Shown: positions 17,448 to 25,705, counted from the stretch's first letter. The stretch: 64,000 bases of DNA from Vulcanimicrobiota bacterium (GCA_003168375.1 PMSI01000007.1:1-64000), one strand, 5' to 3'. A program made the numbers and translations. The notes: generated by a model not told the origin, from the sequence alone.

Positions 17448-17974
17448 ATTTCGCAAAGTTCCAAGCGCTCGTCGAGCACCGCACCGGGTTCCGCACGATG
17501 GAGAATCCGACCGCCAGCGGCGAGTACTTCAGCGACTCGTGCGGCGACCTCTACACGTTCTTCCTCAAGGTCGGACCGGGCGACGTGATCGAGGACGTCT
17601 CATATTTCACGACCGGCTGCGGTTTCGGTACGGCGACGTGCTCGCTGCTGGTCGAGCTGACCAGGGGCAAGACGATCGACGAGGCGCTGGCGATCACCGA
17701 CGCCGATATCGAGGCCGCGCTCGACGGCTATCCGGAGAAGAAGAAAGACTATCCCGAGCGGTCGCGGTTCGCGCTGCAGGCCGCGGTCGAAGACTATCGC
17801 GCCAAGCGCGCCGCCGGACAGATCACGGACGGGATGCTCGAGGAAGCGCGCGCGACCGTCGCCGCCGCGGCGGCGGCCGCGAGCCGCCCAGGGAACGGGA
17901 CCACCGAAGAGGACGCCAAGGCCGGTCCGAAGGTCCTCGAGGACGCCGGCGTCCTCACCATCAAACTGCACTGA
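17444..17974 (+). CDS. Second U-type Fe-S scaffold (NifU N-domain-like)
   Basis: A 176-aa protein starting at ATG 17444, translationally coupled to sufR. C33 and Asp35 (DSCGD) and C59 (TGCGFGTATC) align with IscU C37, D39 and C63. The third ligand Cys is replaced in YPERSRFALQAAVEDY, and an extra Cys66 appears in TATC. An acidic, Ala-rich C-terminal extension of about 60 residues follows. It may be a cluster carrier or a dedicated partner of SufR rather than a standard scaffold. Confidence 0.75.
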   Translation: MNFAKFQALVEHRTGFRTMENPTASGEYFSDSCGDLYTFFLKVGPGDVIEDVSYFTTGCGFGTATCSLLVELTRGKTIDEALAITDADIEAALDGYPEKKKDYPERSRFALQAAVEDYRAKRAAGQITDGMLEEARATVAAAAAAASRPGNGTTEEDAKAGPKVLEDAGVLTIKLH

Positions 17975-17982
17975 GGGCGATC

Positions 17983-18309
17983 ATGGTGATCGAGAAGCGT
18001 ACGTTTCTTGCGCCGCTGGCCGCGGCCGCGCTGCTCGCCGCCGCACCGGTGCCGAGTCCGGCGCCGGCCGCGACGCTCAGCGTCGTTTGCCGGCAGACGC
18101 CGCTCTACGTCTTTCTGACCGGCACCGACCGTCCGGTCCGCGCGCGCACGCCGGACGCGACGCAGGGCCAGCGATTCGGCCTGGTGAGCGGGCCGCGCAC
18201 GACGCTTCAGAGCTTTCAGTTCTACGAGACCGACATCATCGTCGTGGAGCCCGGATACGCTCCGAACGCACACTACTGGATCAGCCGCGACTGCGCGATC
18301 CCGACCTGA
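17983..18309 (+). CDS. Small secreted protein, unknown function
   Basis: A 108-aa protein with a signal peptide ending in the Pro/Ala-rich stretch SPAPAATLS. It has two Cys, near residues 36 and 104 (VVCRQT and RDCAIPT), that could join the ends of a small beta-rich domain. No family is recognised. It starts 8 bp after the U-type scaffold gene on the same strand. Confidence 0.6.
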   Translation: MVIEKRTFLAPLAAAALLAAAPVPSPAPAATLSVVCRQTPLYVFLTGTDRPVRARTPDATQGQRFGLVSGPRTTLQSFQFYETDIIVVEPGYAPNAHYWISRDCAIPT

Positions 18310-18340
18310 ACGCCCACACCTCGATAGGTAGGCGCGCCGC

Positions 18341-18913
18341 TTACTTCGAGACGATCTCGACGTTGAGGTCGATGGTGATTTCGTAGCCGGCGATCAGCGC
18401 TCCGGCCGGCGACGTCTTGCCCCAGTTGAGGCCCCAGTCACGACGGTCGAGGGTGGCCGAAGCGCTGTAGCCGACATGCGTGCGGTTGCGCGCGTCCGTC
18501 ATCTTGCCGAGCTCTTTCGCGGTGAGCGTCACCGGCTTTGTTACGCCGTGCATCGTCAGGTCGCCGGTGATGCTGAAGGCCTGCGGGCTGCCGGTGATCG
18601 TCTTGGAGACGAACGTCATCGTCGGAAATTTTTCGACGTCGAACCAATCGGCCAAGCGCAGGTCCTTGTCGCGATCGGCGCTCTGCGTGTCGATATCCTT
18701 CGCGCTGAGCGTCACGCTGATCGCCGTCGGGATGTCGGTTGACCCGAGCGTGACGCTGCCGGCCGCAACCGGTACCTTGCCGGTTACGCGGGAGATCGCA
18801 AGGTGCGTTACGGTGAACGTCGCCTGCGTGTGGTTCGAGTCGACCGCATAATCGGCGGCAAGTGCCGGGACGGCGAGCCCTGCGACGAGCGCGGCGGCGA
18901 GGAGCGGACGCAA
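18341..18913 (-). CDS. YceI-family periplasmic protein
   Basis: A lipocalin-like YceI protein of about 190 aa, thought to bind isoprenoid lipids in the periplasm. YAVDSNHTQATFTVTHL, the ITGDLTMHGVTKPVTL region and DRRDWGLNWG are family hallmarks. The upstream GTG at 18952 gives an atypical N-terminus. A TTG at 18913 (or 18916) follows GGGAGG by 8 (or 5) nt and opens directly into the signal peptide, so a TTG start is preferred. Confidence 0.85.
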   Translation of the reverse strand: MRPLLAAALVAGLAVPALAADYAVDSNHTQATFTVTHLAISRVTGKVPVAAGSVTLGSTDIPTAISVTLSAKDIDTQSADRDKDLRLADWFDVEKFPTMTFVSKTITGSPQAFSITGDLTMHGVTKPVTLTAKELGKMTDARNRTHVGYSASATLDRRDWGLNWGKTSPAGALIAGYEITIDLNVEIVSK

Positions 18914-19028
18914 CAAGGCTGCCTCCCAGGCAAGACGGCGTACGGCGACCACCGTACGCCACGATCATGAAAGAACTCTGATCCGAAAACGGCGAGGACC
19001 GAGAAACGTCTCGCGGAAGGCGCCCGGG

Positions 19029-20789
19029 ATGCTTCCCAATGTTCGATTCTGCGCCCTCGTCGTACTCGCGGCGCTGCTCGGTGCCGCTCCCGTTCCGACC
19101 GCACAGCCGAGCGGGCGCCCGGCCGCGCAAGCGGCCGACGATCGCTACTCCGCCGTTGCGAAGGCGTATTTCGACGAGACGTTCCGCGCGAATCCGGTCT
19201 CCGCGACCGCGGCCGGGATCCATCGCTACGATCGGCTGCTCGGCTCCTACTCGGCGGGTGACTATGCCGAGCAACTGGCGCGCGACCACCGCTATCTCGA
19301 TCGGATCGGTGCGATCGATCCCGCCGCGATGTCGCCGCGCGGAGCGCTCGACCACCGGATGCTGGAGAACTCGCTGCGGGATGACCTGCTGCTGAACGAG
19401 GCGATGCAGCTGTGGAAGCATCAGCCCGACGGGTACGTGCAGACTGCGAGCGGCGCGGTCTTTCTGCTGATATCGCGCAAGTTCGCCGCGCCCGACGTGC
19501 GGCTGCGCGACGCGATCGCGCGCGAGGAGCAGATCCCGCTGCTGTTCGCGCAGGCTCGCGAGAACCTGACCGCCGTCGACGGGGACACCGCTGCGATCGC
19601 GATCGACGACGCCGCCGGGAGCGTGCAACTGTTCGCGAAGACGGTGCCGCAGGCGTTCGCCGGCGTCGGTGACGCCGCCCTACGCGCGCGCTTCCGCCGC
19701 TCGACCGCGACCGCGGTCGCCGCCACGAAGGACTTCGCCGGCTACCTCACGCGGCGCTGGAAGGCCCATCCCTCGGGGACGTACGCGATCGGTGCGGACA
19801 ACTACAGCGCGCGGCTGAAGTACGAAGAGGGGATCGAGATGCCGCTCGACCGGTATCTCGCGATCGGCGAGAGGGCGCTGGCGCAGACGCACGCCGAGAT
19901 GGTCGCGACCGCGAAGCGGATCGACCCGAACGCGACGACGGAGCAGGTGCTGGCGCGGCTCTACAAGATCCATCCGACCTCCGCGCGCCTGCTGGCCGCG
20001 GCGCAAGGCGATCTCGTGAAGCTGCGCGCGTTCGTCGTCGCGCACCACATCATCGACCTTCCGCCCGACGCCGACATCTCGGTGACCGTGACGCCGGAGT
20101 TCTTGCGCGCGACCACCGAGGCCTCGATGGACGCGCCGGGTCCGCTCGAGCGCGTTGCGACGCACGCGTACTACAACGTCACGCCGGTCGATCCACGGGA
20201 TCCCCCGAGGATCCAGGAGCAATATCTGGAGGCGTTCAACGACTTCGAGCGCCCGATCATTTCAGCACACGAAGTCTATCCGGGACACTTCGTCAACTTC
20301 ACGATCGACAAGCACTTGCCGCTCACGCTCACCGAGAAGCTGCTCACGGCGAACTCGTTCGTCGAAGGCTGGGCGCACTACGACGAGCAGATGATGGTGG
20401 ATCAGGGCTGGGGTGACGGAGATCCTCGCGTCCGGCTGATGCAGTTGCGCGAAGCGATCTGGCGCAACGCGCGCTACGTCGCCGGGGTGAAGATGCACAC
20501 GCAAGGGATGACGGTCGCGCAGGCGCAGCGGCTCTTCCAGACGCAGGCGTTCCTCGACCCGGCCAGCGCGCGCGCAGAGGCCCGCCGCGGCACGCAGGAC
20601 GCGACCTACGGCTACTACACCTTCGGCAAGCTCGCGATCCTCAAACTGCGCGCCGACTACAAGAAAAAGATGGGCAGCGCGTACACCCTGGCGCGCTTCC
20701 ATCACGATCTCTTGCAGTACGGCGATCCCGCGATCCCGCTGCTCCGTCCGCTCCTCCTCGGAGCGGACGACGACGGGAAGATCCTCTAG
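19029..20789 (+). CDS. DUF885-family secreted metallohydrolase-like protein
   Basis: A 586-aa protein with a signal peptide (about residues 1-26). The motif SAHEVYPGHF near residue 415 is the HEVYPGH signature of DUF885, a family related to zinc metallopeptidases. The repeated YFDETFRANPVSATAAGIHRYD N-terminus is also typical. It probably acts on peptides or esters outside the inner membrane. It stands alone on the plus strand and is followed by a copy of the dispersed repeat. Confidence 0.82.
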   Translation: MLPNVRFCALVVLAALLGAAPVPTAQPSGRPAAQAADDRYSAVAKAYFDETFRANPVSATAAGIHRYDRLLGSYSAGDYAEQLARDHRYLDRIGAIDPAAMSPRGALDHRMLENSLRDDLLLNEAMQLWKHQPDGYVQTASGAVFLLISRKFAAPDVRLRDAIAREEQIPLLFAQARENLTAVDGDTAAIAIDDAAGSVQLFAKTVPQAFAGVGDAALRARFRRSTATAVAATKDFAGYLTRRWKAHPSGTYAIGADNYSARLKYEEGIEMPLDRYLAIGERALAQTHAEMVATAKRIDPNATTEQVLARLYKIHPTSARLLAAAQGDLVKLRAFVVAHHIIDLPPDADISVTVTPEFLRATTEASMDAPGPLERVATHAYYNVTPVDPRDPPRIQEQYLEAFNDFERPIISAHEVYPGHFVNFTIDKHLPLTLTEKLLTANSFVEGWAHYDEQMMVDQGWGDGDPRVRLMQLREAIWRNARYVAGVKMHTQGMTVAQAQRLFQTQAFLDPASARAEARRGTQDATYGYYTFGKLAILKLRADYKKKMGSAYTLARFHHDLLQYGDPAIPLLRPLLLGADDDGKIL

Positions 20790-20793
20790 GCTT

Positions 20794-20816
20794 CCCCTGA
20801 GCCTGTCGAAGGGTCA
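20794..20816. repeat. Intergenic palindromic repeat copy
   Basis: CCTGAGCCTGTCGAAGGG lies in the 39-bp space between two convergent genes (DUF885 and a lipoprotein). As RNA from either strand it folds weakly and could contribute to 3' end formation. Confidence 0.75.
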
Positions 20817-20828
20817 GCCTGACATTGT

Positions 20829-21791
20829 TTACTGGATGAACACGGTGAGCACGGCTTGGGTCGCGCCGACCGATGACGTGAAGACGATCGAGCACGACAG
20901 CCCCGAGGTCCCCGCCGTCCCGAAGGGCGTGACGGTGATGTCTTGAGGCAGCGTGGCCGGCTGTCCCGGCGGCACGTTGGTCAGCGTGAAGAACGCGATC
21001 CTGGGCCGGCCGTTGGTGCCGTCGCAGTCGGTCTCGTTGAAGCTGACCGCACCGACGTTGCCGGTGAAGTTCAGCGTCGTGTGCTGGGCGCTCGCGCTGG
21101 GCGAGGCAAAGGTCAGCGTCGACGGCGTGATCGTCAGCGCGTTCGGACCGCCGGGGTTCGCACTGACGGTGATCGCCGCATTCGTCGAACTGGCACCGTC
21201 GGCGATCACGAGCGTACACGTCCCCGGCGCAACGCCGGCGATCGTGAAGGTCTGCGGCGACGCACCGCCCGAGCCGCCGACCGCGGCGATCCCGGAGCAG
21301 GAGGTCGCGTCGGCGGTCAGCGTTCCGCTCGAGGCGCTGACGGTCACCGATCCGGCGGTCCCGCCGACGAAGACCGAGACCGGCGAGATCGGACCCAGGG
21401 TCGGGCTCGATGCGCCGCCGACGGTGATCCCGAGCGAGGAGGATTGGTGGGCGATCGTCATCACGACCGTACAGCTGCCGTTCCCCTGCGGGGTCACCGT
21501 ATAGGTCGCCGGCAAGGTCGTCGAGGTGGTCGCGAGGCTGGCAACGGGCGCGCATCCGAGCAGATCGATCGTCGGAACGGGAACGTTTCCGAGCGAGCTG
21601 CTCACCGTGAAGGTCTGTGCTCCCGAGCCGGCTCCGCCGAACACCAGCGAGGCGGGCGAGATCGTTACCGTCGGCGAGCCGGGCGGCGGAGGTGGGGGGC
21701 TAAAGCTCGAACCGCCCCCGCCGCCGCAAGCGCTAAGCGAAACGGCGAGCACGAGAGCTGCCAAGGCCGAGAGAGACCGATGACTAGACAT
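20829..21791 (-). CDS. Repetitive beta-rich lipoprotein
   Basis: A 320-aa protein starting at ATG 21791 with GGAGGA upstream. It has the lipoprotein signal LAVSLSAC, then a Gly/Ser/Pro linker and several beta-sandwich-like repeats of about 90 residues, each with the pattern (I/L)SP-x(10-20)-FTVSS. Several Cys pairs fit disulfides within repeats. It is likely a surface or periplasmic lipoprotein. The reading frame continues upstream without a stop, but that part is antisense to the hairpin region and is not coding. Confidence 0.65.
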   Translation of the reverse strand: MSSHRSLSALAALVLAVSLSACGGGGGSSFSPPPPPPGSPTVTISPASLVFGGAGSGAQTFTVSSSLGNVPVPTIDLLGCAPVASLATTSTTLPATYTVTPQGNGSCTVVMTIAHQSSSLGITVGGASSPTLGPISPVSVFVGGTAGSVTVSASSGTLTADATSCSGIAAVGGSGGASPQTFTIAGVAPGTCTLVIADGASSTNAAITVSANPGGPNALTITPSTLTFASPSASAQHTTLNFTGNVGAVSFNETDCDGTNGRPRIAFFTLTNVPPGQPATLPQDITVTPFGTAGTSGLSCSIVFTSSVGATQAVLTVFIQ

Positions 21792-21812
21792 CGAGCGGGT
21801 TCCTCCTGATCC

Positions 21813-21870
21813 ACGTTCGGACAGGTGAAGGGCTACCCAACGAAGCGGGGTAGCCCCCTGGAGCGAACGT
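21813..21870 (-). ncRNA. Long imperfect hairpin between two lipoprotein genes
   Basis: Three nested stems are perfectly complementary: ACGTTCG (21813-21819) with CGAACGT (21864-21870), CAGG (21822-21825) with CCTG (21857-21860), and GGGCTACCC (21830-21838) with GGGTAGCCC (21848-21856). A 9-nt loop closes them. No U tract follows on either strand. On the minus strand it lies in the 5' leader of the downstream lipoprotein gene, so it may be a regulatory leader, an mRNA-processing site or a weak terminator. Confidence 0.55.
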
Positions 21871-21910
21871 CGCGACGCAGGTAGGACCAAGGTCCCGCGG
21901 CGCGACGATG

Positions 21911-23029
21911 TTAGTAGCCGATCAAGCCGGCCGCGATCGATTCGGTCGTGCCGTCGGCGTAGCTCAGCACGCCGGTGCCCGCCACGTCGATGGTCGCAGT
22001 GGCGATCGGTGTGTCGACCGTGACGATGCCGTTCGGGTTCTCGACGATCGTCAGCGAAAGGCCGGTCGCCGAGAGGGTCGCGGTCTCGGTGTACGTGTAG
22101 AGCACGTCCTTGAGGGTCAGCGTGCCGGAGCCCGACGGACCGGTCGTCGTATAGCCGAACGATCCCGTCCCCGAGTTGAACGCGGTGGCCCCGGTCACCG
22201 TCCAGGTCGTCGATCCGGTGGCCTGTGCGACCCCGAGCGCCGTCCCGGCGTAGAACGAGATCGCGAGCGTCGCGTTCGCATTTCCGCCCGACGTGCCGGC
22301 CGTCGCTCCCGTCCCGATCGCCTCGCCCGTCACCGTACCCGTGGAGGCGCTGCCCGTGCTGGTTCCCCAGTGCGCGACGCTGCACGTCACCGTCGCCGAC
22401 GGCGGCGTGCCGGTGCAGGTCGCGCCGAGCGCGCTCGTCGTCGTTCCGGTCGCCGTGGACGCCGCCGTACCGGTCATCGTGAGCGTCTCTTCACCTTGGG
22501 ACGTTCCCGTATTGAGAATCAGCTTCTCGACGACGCGCACGCCACCGCTGTGGTCGTAGCTCGTGATCGTTCCGGACCCGTCGGTGTTCCCCGGCGTCGC
22601 CGGCGTGACCAGGCTGATCGTCTCTTCGACTTCGAGCGTTGCGCACGTCGCCTCGTAGTAGTAGTCCGTCGTGGTCGTCCGCGAACCGTCGGAGTTCGTC
22701 ACCGCACTCGACTTCACGCCGTTGCTGCAGGCGCCGGTCGAGGTGCCGGTCGCGAGCGCAGCGCGGCCGCGATGGATCATCCCGAATACGCGGCGTGCGA
22801 TCGACGCAGGCGTCGGTCCGCCGGGGAGCGCGATGCCGTTCGTCGTGTCGGCGACGAGAATCGCCGCCTGAACGCCGCTGCGGGCCGTGTCGCGCCCACC
22901 GGACGTGTTCAGCGCCGCCGTGTGGGTGACGGTCGCGTTCGACGAATAACTGCCGCAACTGGCCAGGCCGAGCGAACCGAGCAGAAGCACGGCGGCGGCG
23001 GAGGCGGCGTGCGGGGTCCTGTAGAGCAT
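21911..23029 (-). CDS. Thr/Ser/Gly-rich lipoprotein
   Basis: A 372-aa predicted lipoprotein (lipobox LASC, residues about 22-25) with a low-complexity Thr/Gly/Ala-rich body. Three Cys-containing segments (TGACSNG, EATCATL, ATCTG to VTCSV) may form disulfides. A beta-rich C-terminal half is suggested by alternating hydrophobic residues. No family is recognised. It precedes the other lipoprotein gene on the same strand, separated by the hairpin region, so both may contribute to the cell surface. Confidence 0.6.
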   Translation of the reverse strand: MLYRTPHAASAAAVLLLGSLGLASCGSYSSNATVTHTAALNTSGGRDTARSGVQAAILVADTTNGIALPGGPTPASIARRVFGMIHRGRAALATGTSTGACSNGVKSSAVTNSDGSRTTTTDYYYEATCATLEVEETISLVTPATPGNTDGSGTITSYDHSGGVRVVEKLILNTGTSQGEETLTMTGTAASTATGTTTSALGATCTGTPPSATVTCSVAHWGTSTGSASTGTVTGEAIGTGATAGTSGGNANATLAISFYAGTALGVAQATGSTTWTVTGATAFNSGTGSFGYTTTGPSGSGTLTLKDVLYTYTETATLSATGLSLTIVENPNGIVTVDTPIATATIDVAGTGVLSYADGTTESIAAGLIGY

Positions 23030-23072
23030 CGTTGCGGCGTACGGGCGTTCGCCGCGCTTCCCCTGCGCTGAA

Positions 23073-23708
23073 CTAGCTCAAAAACGGATTCTCCCGGCGC
23101 TCTTCGCCGATCGTCGTGGCCGGTCCGTGGCCCGGGACGACCAGGCACCCGTCGTCGTATACCAGCAGCTTGCGGCGGATCGAGGCGACGATGTCGGCGA
23201 GCGAGGTGCCGCCCAGATCCCATCGTCCGACGGCGCCTCGAAACAGCGTATCGCCGGTGAACAGGATCGTCGCGCCGCCCGTGTCGAGCGCAAACGAGGT
23301 CGAGCCGGGCGTGTGTCCCGGCGTGTGGAGGCAGCCCAGCGCGATCGATCCCGCGGTCAGCACGTCACCGTCGCTCAGGTTCCCGTCGAGCGGCACGACC
23401 TCCGGCGCGGTCAGCATGCCGATCCATATGGCCTGCTGCGCCAGCGTCGCGTACAGCGGCAGATCGGCGTGATGCAGCAAGCCCTCGCCACCGACGCGCT
23501 CGCGCAGCGGTCCCAGCGCGCCGATGTGATCGATGTGCGCGTGCGTGTGCACGAGGTAGCGAGCGCGCAGCCCGTGCGCGTCGAGACGCCGTGCGATCTC
23601 CGGCACCTCGTCACCACCGTCGATGACGATCGCTTCGCCGCTCTCCGGGTCGCCCACGATCGTGCAGTTGCACCCCAGCGCGCCGACCGGGAAGGTCTCG
23701 AGGATCAT
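23073..23708 (-). CDS. Metallo-beta-lactamase-fold hydrolase, glyoxalase II-like
   Basis: A 211-aa cytosolic hydrolase. The metal ligands are visible: HTHAHIDH (residues about 54-61), His in HTPGHTPGS, Asp in FTGDTLF and the final His in VPGHGP. This set matches small bacterial GloB-like or persulfide-processing MBL enzymes. Thioester hydrolysis is likely, but the substrate is undetermined. It is the last gene of a minus-strand group with a flavin reductase and an O-methyltransferase. Confidence 0.85.
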   Translation of the reverse strand: MILETFPVGALGCNCTIVGDPESGEAIVIDGGDEVPEIARRLDAHGLRARYLVHTHAHIDHIGALGPLRERVGGEGLLHHADLPLYATLAQQAIWIGMLTAPEVVPLDGNLSDGDVLTAGSIALGCLHTPGHTPGSTSFALDTGGATILFTGDTLFRGAVGRWDLGGTSLADIVASIRRKLLVYDDGCLVVPGHGPATTIGEERRENPFLS

Positions 23709-23739
23709 CCGTTGTCACCGTGAGGTCGGGGGTCGACCA

Positions 23740-24252
23740 TCACCACTCGTCATCCTGAGCTTGTCGAAGGGCGCGGTATTCGCGGTTGAAATAGCCGAGC
23801 GGCGGCGCGTCGCGCGAACCGGCATCGAGAACCTCGCCCAGAAAGATCGTGTGTGTCGACGCGGTCAGCTCCTCGGTCACACGGCAGTCGACGTGGGCGA
23901 CCGTCCCCTCCAGGATCGGCGACCCGCTCGGGCCGATCCGATACGCGACGCCTTCGAAGCGCGAGCGTGGTTCGCCGCCGGCGAAGCGCTCGGCGAGCCG
24001 GCGCTGATCGAGCGCCAGAACGTTTACGCAGAAGCGCTGCGAGGCGGCGATCAGCGGATGCGCGGTCGCGATGCGGTTGACGCAGATCAGCACGGTCGGC
24101 GGTGCGGCCGAGACGCTCGCGAACGCGTTGACGGTGAAGCCGTGGATCCGTCCCTCGAGCGACGTCGTCACGATCGCGACGCCGGTCGCGAAGCGCCGCA
24201 TCGCCGCGCGGAACTCGTCAGTCGACGCGGGCACCGATACCGATCCCGTCAC
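23740..24252 (-). CDS. Flavin reductase-like FMN-binding protein
   Basis: A 170-aa protein of the flavin reductase split-barrel family. MRRFATGVAIVTT, GFTVNAFASVSAAPPTVLIC and the C-terminal PLGYFNREYR are typical. It probably supplies reduced FMN to a monooxygenase or acts as an oxidoreductase itself. The C-terminal ALRQAQDDEW comes from a palindromic repeat copy. The start is GTG at 24252, or a GTG at 24234; the longer form overlaps the methyltransferase gene by 35 nt. Confidence 0.85.
   Translation of the reverse strand: MTGSVSVPASTDEFRAAMRRFATGVAIVTTSLEGRIHGFTVNAFASVSAAPPTVLICVNRIATAHPLIAASQRFCVNVLALDQRRLAERFAGGEPRSRFEGVAYRIGPSGSPILEGTVAHVDCRVTEELTASTHTIFLGEVLDAGSRDAPPLGYFNREYRALRQAQDDEW
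23750..23772. repeat. Repeat copy at the flavin reductase C-terminus
   Basis: CATCCTGAGCTTGTCGAAGG. On the minus strand it encodes LRQAQDD, immediately before the stop codon of the flavin reductase. It appears to have extended the protein end. Confidence 0.78.
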
Positions 24253-24844
24253 CGATCGGGACGATCGTGGCGTCGAGCTCGGGGTGGTTCAGGAACGCCT
24301 TGTTGAACGCGCGGATCGCCAACGTTTTCGCGTCGTCGGACGGCTTCGGAACGGCCGCCGCCCGGCCCGACCACAGCAGGTTGTCGATGACGACGATCCC
24401 CGAGCGCTTGAGCATCGGCACGACGACGGCAAGATAGTCCTCGTACTCCGTCTTGACCGCGTCGATGAAGACGATGTCGAGGTTGCGCTGCGGGAACGAT
24501 CCGAGCACCTCGAGCGCCGGCTGGTTGATGATCTCGATCCGCTCCTCGACGCCGGCTCGGCGGAAGTACGACGCGGCGATCTCGGTGCGTTCCATGTCGG
24601 GGTCGATCGTCCATATGCGGCCCGCCGGAGGGAGCGCGAGCGCCATCCAGAGGGTCGAGTACCCGTACGCGGTCCCCAGCTCTAGGACGCGGTTCGCCTG
24701 CATGCTGTGGACCAACAGCGAAAGGAAGCGCCCCGCGGCTCGGTCGACGATCGGTATCCCGTCGCGCAGCCCGTGCTGCTCGAGTTCGAGGAGCAGCGGT
24801 GACGGCTCCGGATGGAGCCGCTTGAGGTAGGCCAGGTCGCGCAC
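24218..24844 (-). CDS. SAM-dependent O-methyltransferase
   Basis: A 208-aa class I methyltransferase of the caffeoyl-CoA/catechol O-methyltransferase family. The SAM motif is VLELGTAYGYSTLWMA, the acidic ribose-binding region is IDPDMERTEIA, and the metal-site region is VFIDAVKTEYEDY with DNLLWSG. It probably methylates a catechol-like or small phenolic hydroxyl group using a divalent metal. It begins the minus-strand group that continues with the flavin reductase and the MBL hydrolase. Confidence 0.88.
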   Translation of the reverse strand: MRDLAYLKRLHPEPSPLLLELEQHGLRDGIPIVDRAAGRFLSLLVHSMQANRVLELGTAYGYSTLWMALALPPAGRIWTIDPDMERTEIAASYFRRAGVEERIEIINQPALEVLGSFPQRNLDIVFIDAVKTEYEDYLAVVVPMLKRSGIVVIDNLLWSGRAAAVPKPSDDAKTLAIRAFNKAFLNHPELDATIVPIGDGIGIGARVD

Positions 24845-24916
24845 GATGCTGGTTTGTGCCGCCCACCGCGAGCGGGAACCTGCACGGTCCGTTACCGCTC
24901 GGTCCCCGCTGTCCGA

Positions 24917-25420
24917 TCAGAGCCCGAAGATGGCTTTGTGCGAGAACCCGAACGCCATGAAGAAGAGCATCGGAATCGAGAGCATCGTGTTCGTCCGCGA
25001 GGCCAGGAATGCGATCCGGCGGGCCTTGGCTTTCTCTTCGTCCGTCGCCGGGACTTTGCCCAGGATCTTCATTTGGTTCGGGTAGATCAGCACCCACACG
25101 TTGAACAGCATGATCGTACCGAGCCATGCGCCGACGCCGATCCCCGCATACGGCGGATGCAGCGTGAACGCGCCGACGAATCCGTTCGGAAACGTTCCCA
25201 GAATCGCCGCGCCCATGAGCCACGTCACGAGAGCGGACCAGCGAAAGAACTGCAACGCGCGCGGCGCGACGAACTTCGTGATGCCGGCCGCTTCTTGGGT
25301 CTTGTTGGCTTCGGCGAGCGCCTGGACTTGCACGAAGTTGAAGTAGTACAGGAGTCCGATCCACATGACGCCGGCCAGGTAGTGGAACCAGCGCGCGAGA
25401 CCTCCCACCCAATCGATCAT
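24917..25420 (-). CDS. Urate_ox_N/PuuD-like membrane protein
   Basis: A 167-aa protein with four hydrophobic helices. The first has the pattern WVGGLARWFHYLAGVMWIG, resembling the membrane domain of urate hydroxylase PuuD (Urate_ox_N). Conserved His residues in helices 1 and 3 could ligate heme. The cytochrome c domain of full PuuD is absent, so a function in urate oxidation is not established. It starts one base after the stop of a 35-aa membrane ORF (25422-25529), indicating coupled translation. Confidence 0.6.
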   Translation of the reverse strand: MIDWVGGLARWFHYLAGVMWIGLLYYFNFVQVQALAEANKTQEAAGITKFVAPRALQFFRWSALVTWLMGAAILGTFPNGFVGAFTLHPPYAGIGVGAWLGTIMLFNVWVLIYPNQMKILGKVPATDEEKAKARRIAFLASRTNTMLSIPMLFFMAFGFSHKAIFGL

Positions 25421-25421
25421 G

Positions 25422-25529
25422 TCAGGCGGCTCCCACCGGCTGCAGCGCCTTGACGACGAAGTAGAGGACGATCGTCAGGATGGCGCCGGAAATGACGGTG
25501 CCGTAGATAGAGTCCAGAGGATTCTTCAA
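25422..25529 (-). CDS. 35-aa single-pass membrane peptide coupled to the PuuD-like gene
   Basis: A short frame that starts at TTG 25529 preceded by AGGGAG four bases upstream, and ends TGA-C-ATG against the next gene. It encodes KNPLDSIYGTVISGAIL, then a hydrophobic run to FVVKALQPVGAA: a short soluble N-terminus, one membrane helix and a small basic/Pro tail. The good ribosome-binding site, clean membrane topology and 1-nt spacing argue for a real gene. It may be a small subunit of the PuuD-like protein, as CydX is for cytochrome bd. Confidence 0.6.
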   Translation of the reverse strand: MKNPLDSIYGTVISGAILTIVLYFVVKALQPVGAA

Positions 25530-25651
25530 GAGTCTCCCTTTCTGCCGACGGACGATGAGGCAACGGTCCGCTGTCCTGGTACGGAACTCCTTGGCACCGT
25601 GGGGTTTTCGCCGGCTTCCGCGCGCCGGACCCGGATAGGGGACCAGTGGGG

Positions 25652-25679
25652 TTGACCACGCGGCTTGATGGGGAATACG
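25652..25679 (+). promoter_or_regulatory. Possible promoter of the superoxide dismutase gene
   Basis: TTGACC at 25652-25657 and AATACG at 25674-25679 (16-bp spacer) are the best promoter match in this 217-bp gap. The -10 is weak. The rest of the gap shows no gene. Confidence 0.3.
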
Positions 25680-25705
25680 GGGGCATCGCTCGCGTCGTCG
25701 AAATC

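Noticed and set aside
21813-21870. c-di-GMP (GEMM) riboswitch
   Set aside because: AGCGGGGT resembles part of the GEMM receptor, but the conserved GGGCAAACC and ACGCAAAGCC elements are absent.
20829-22385. 518-aa version of the repetitive lipoprotein
   Set aside because: The extra 198 codons are Arg/Gly/Asp-rich antisense sequence; ATG 21791 has GGAGGA and opens into a clear lipoprotein signal.
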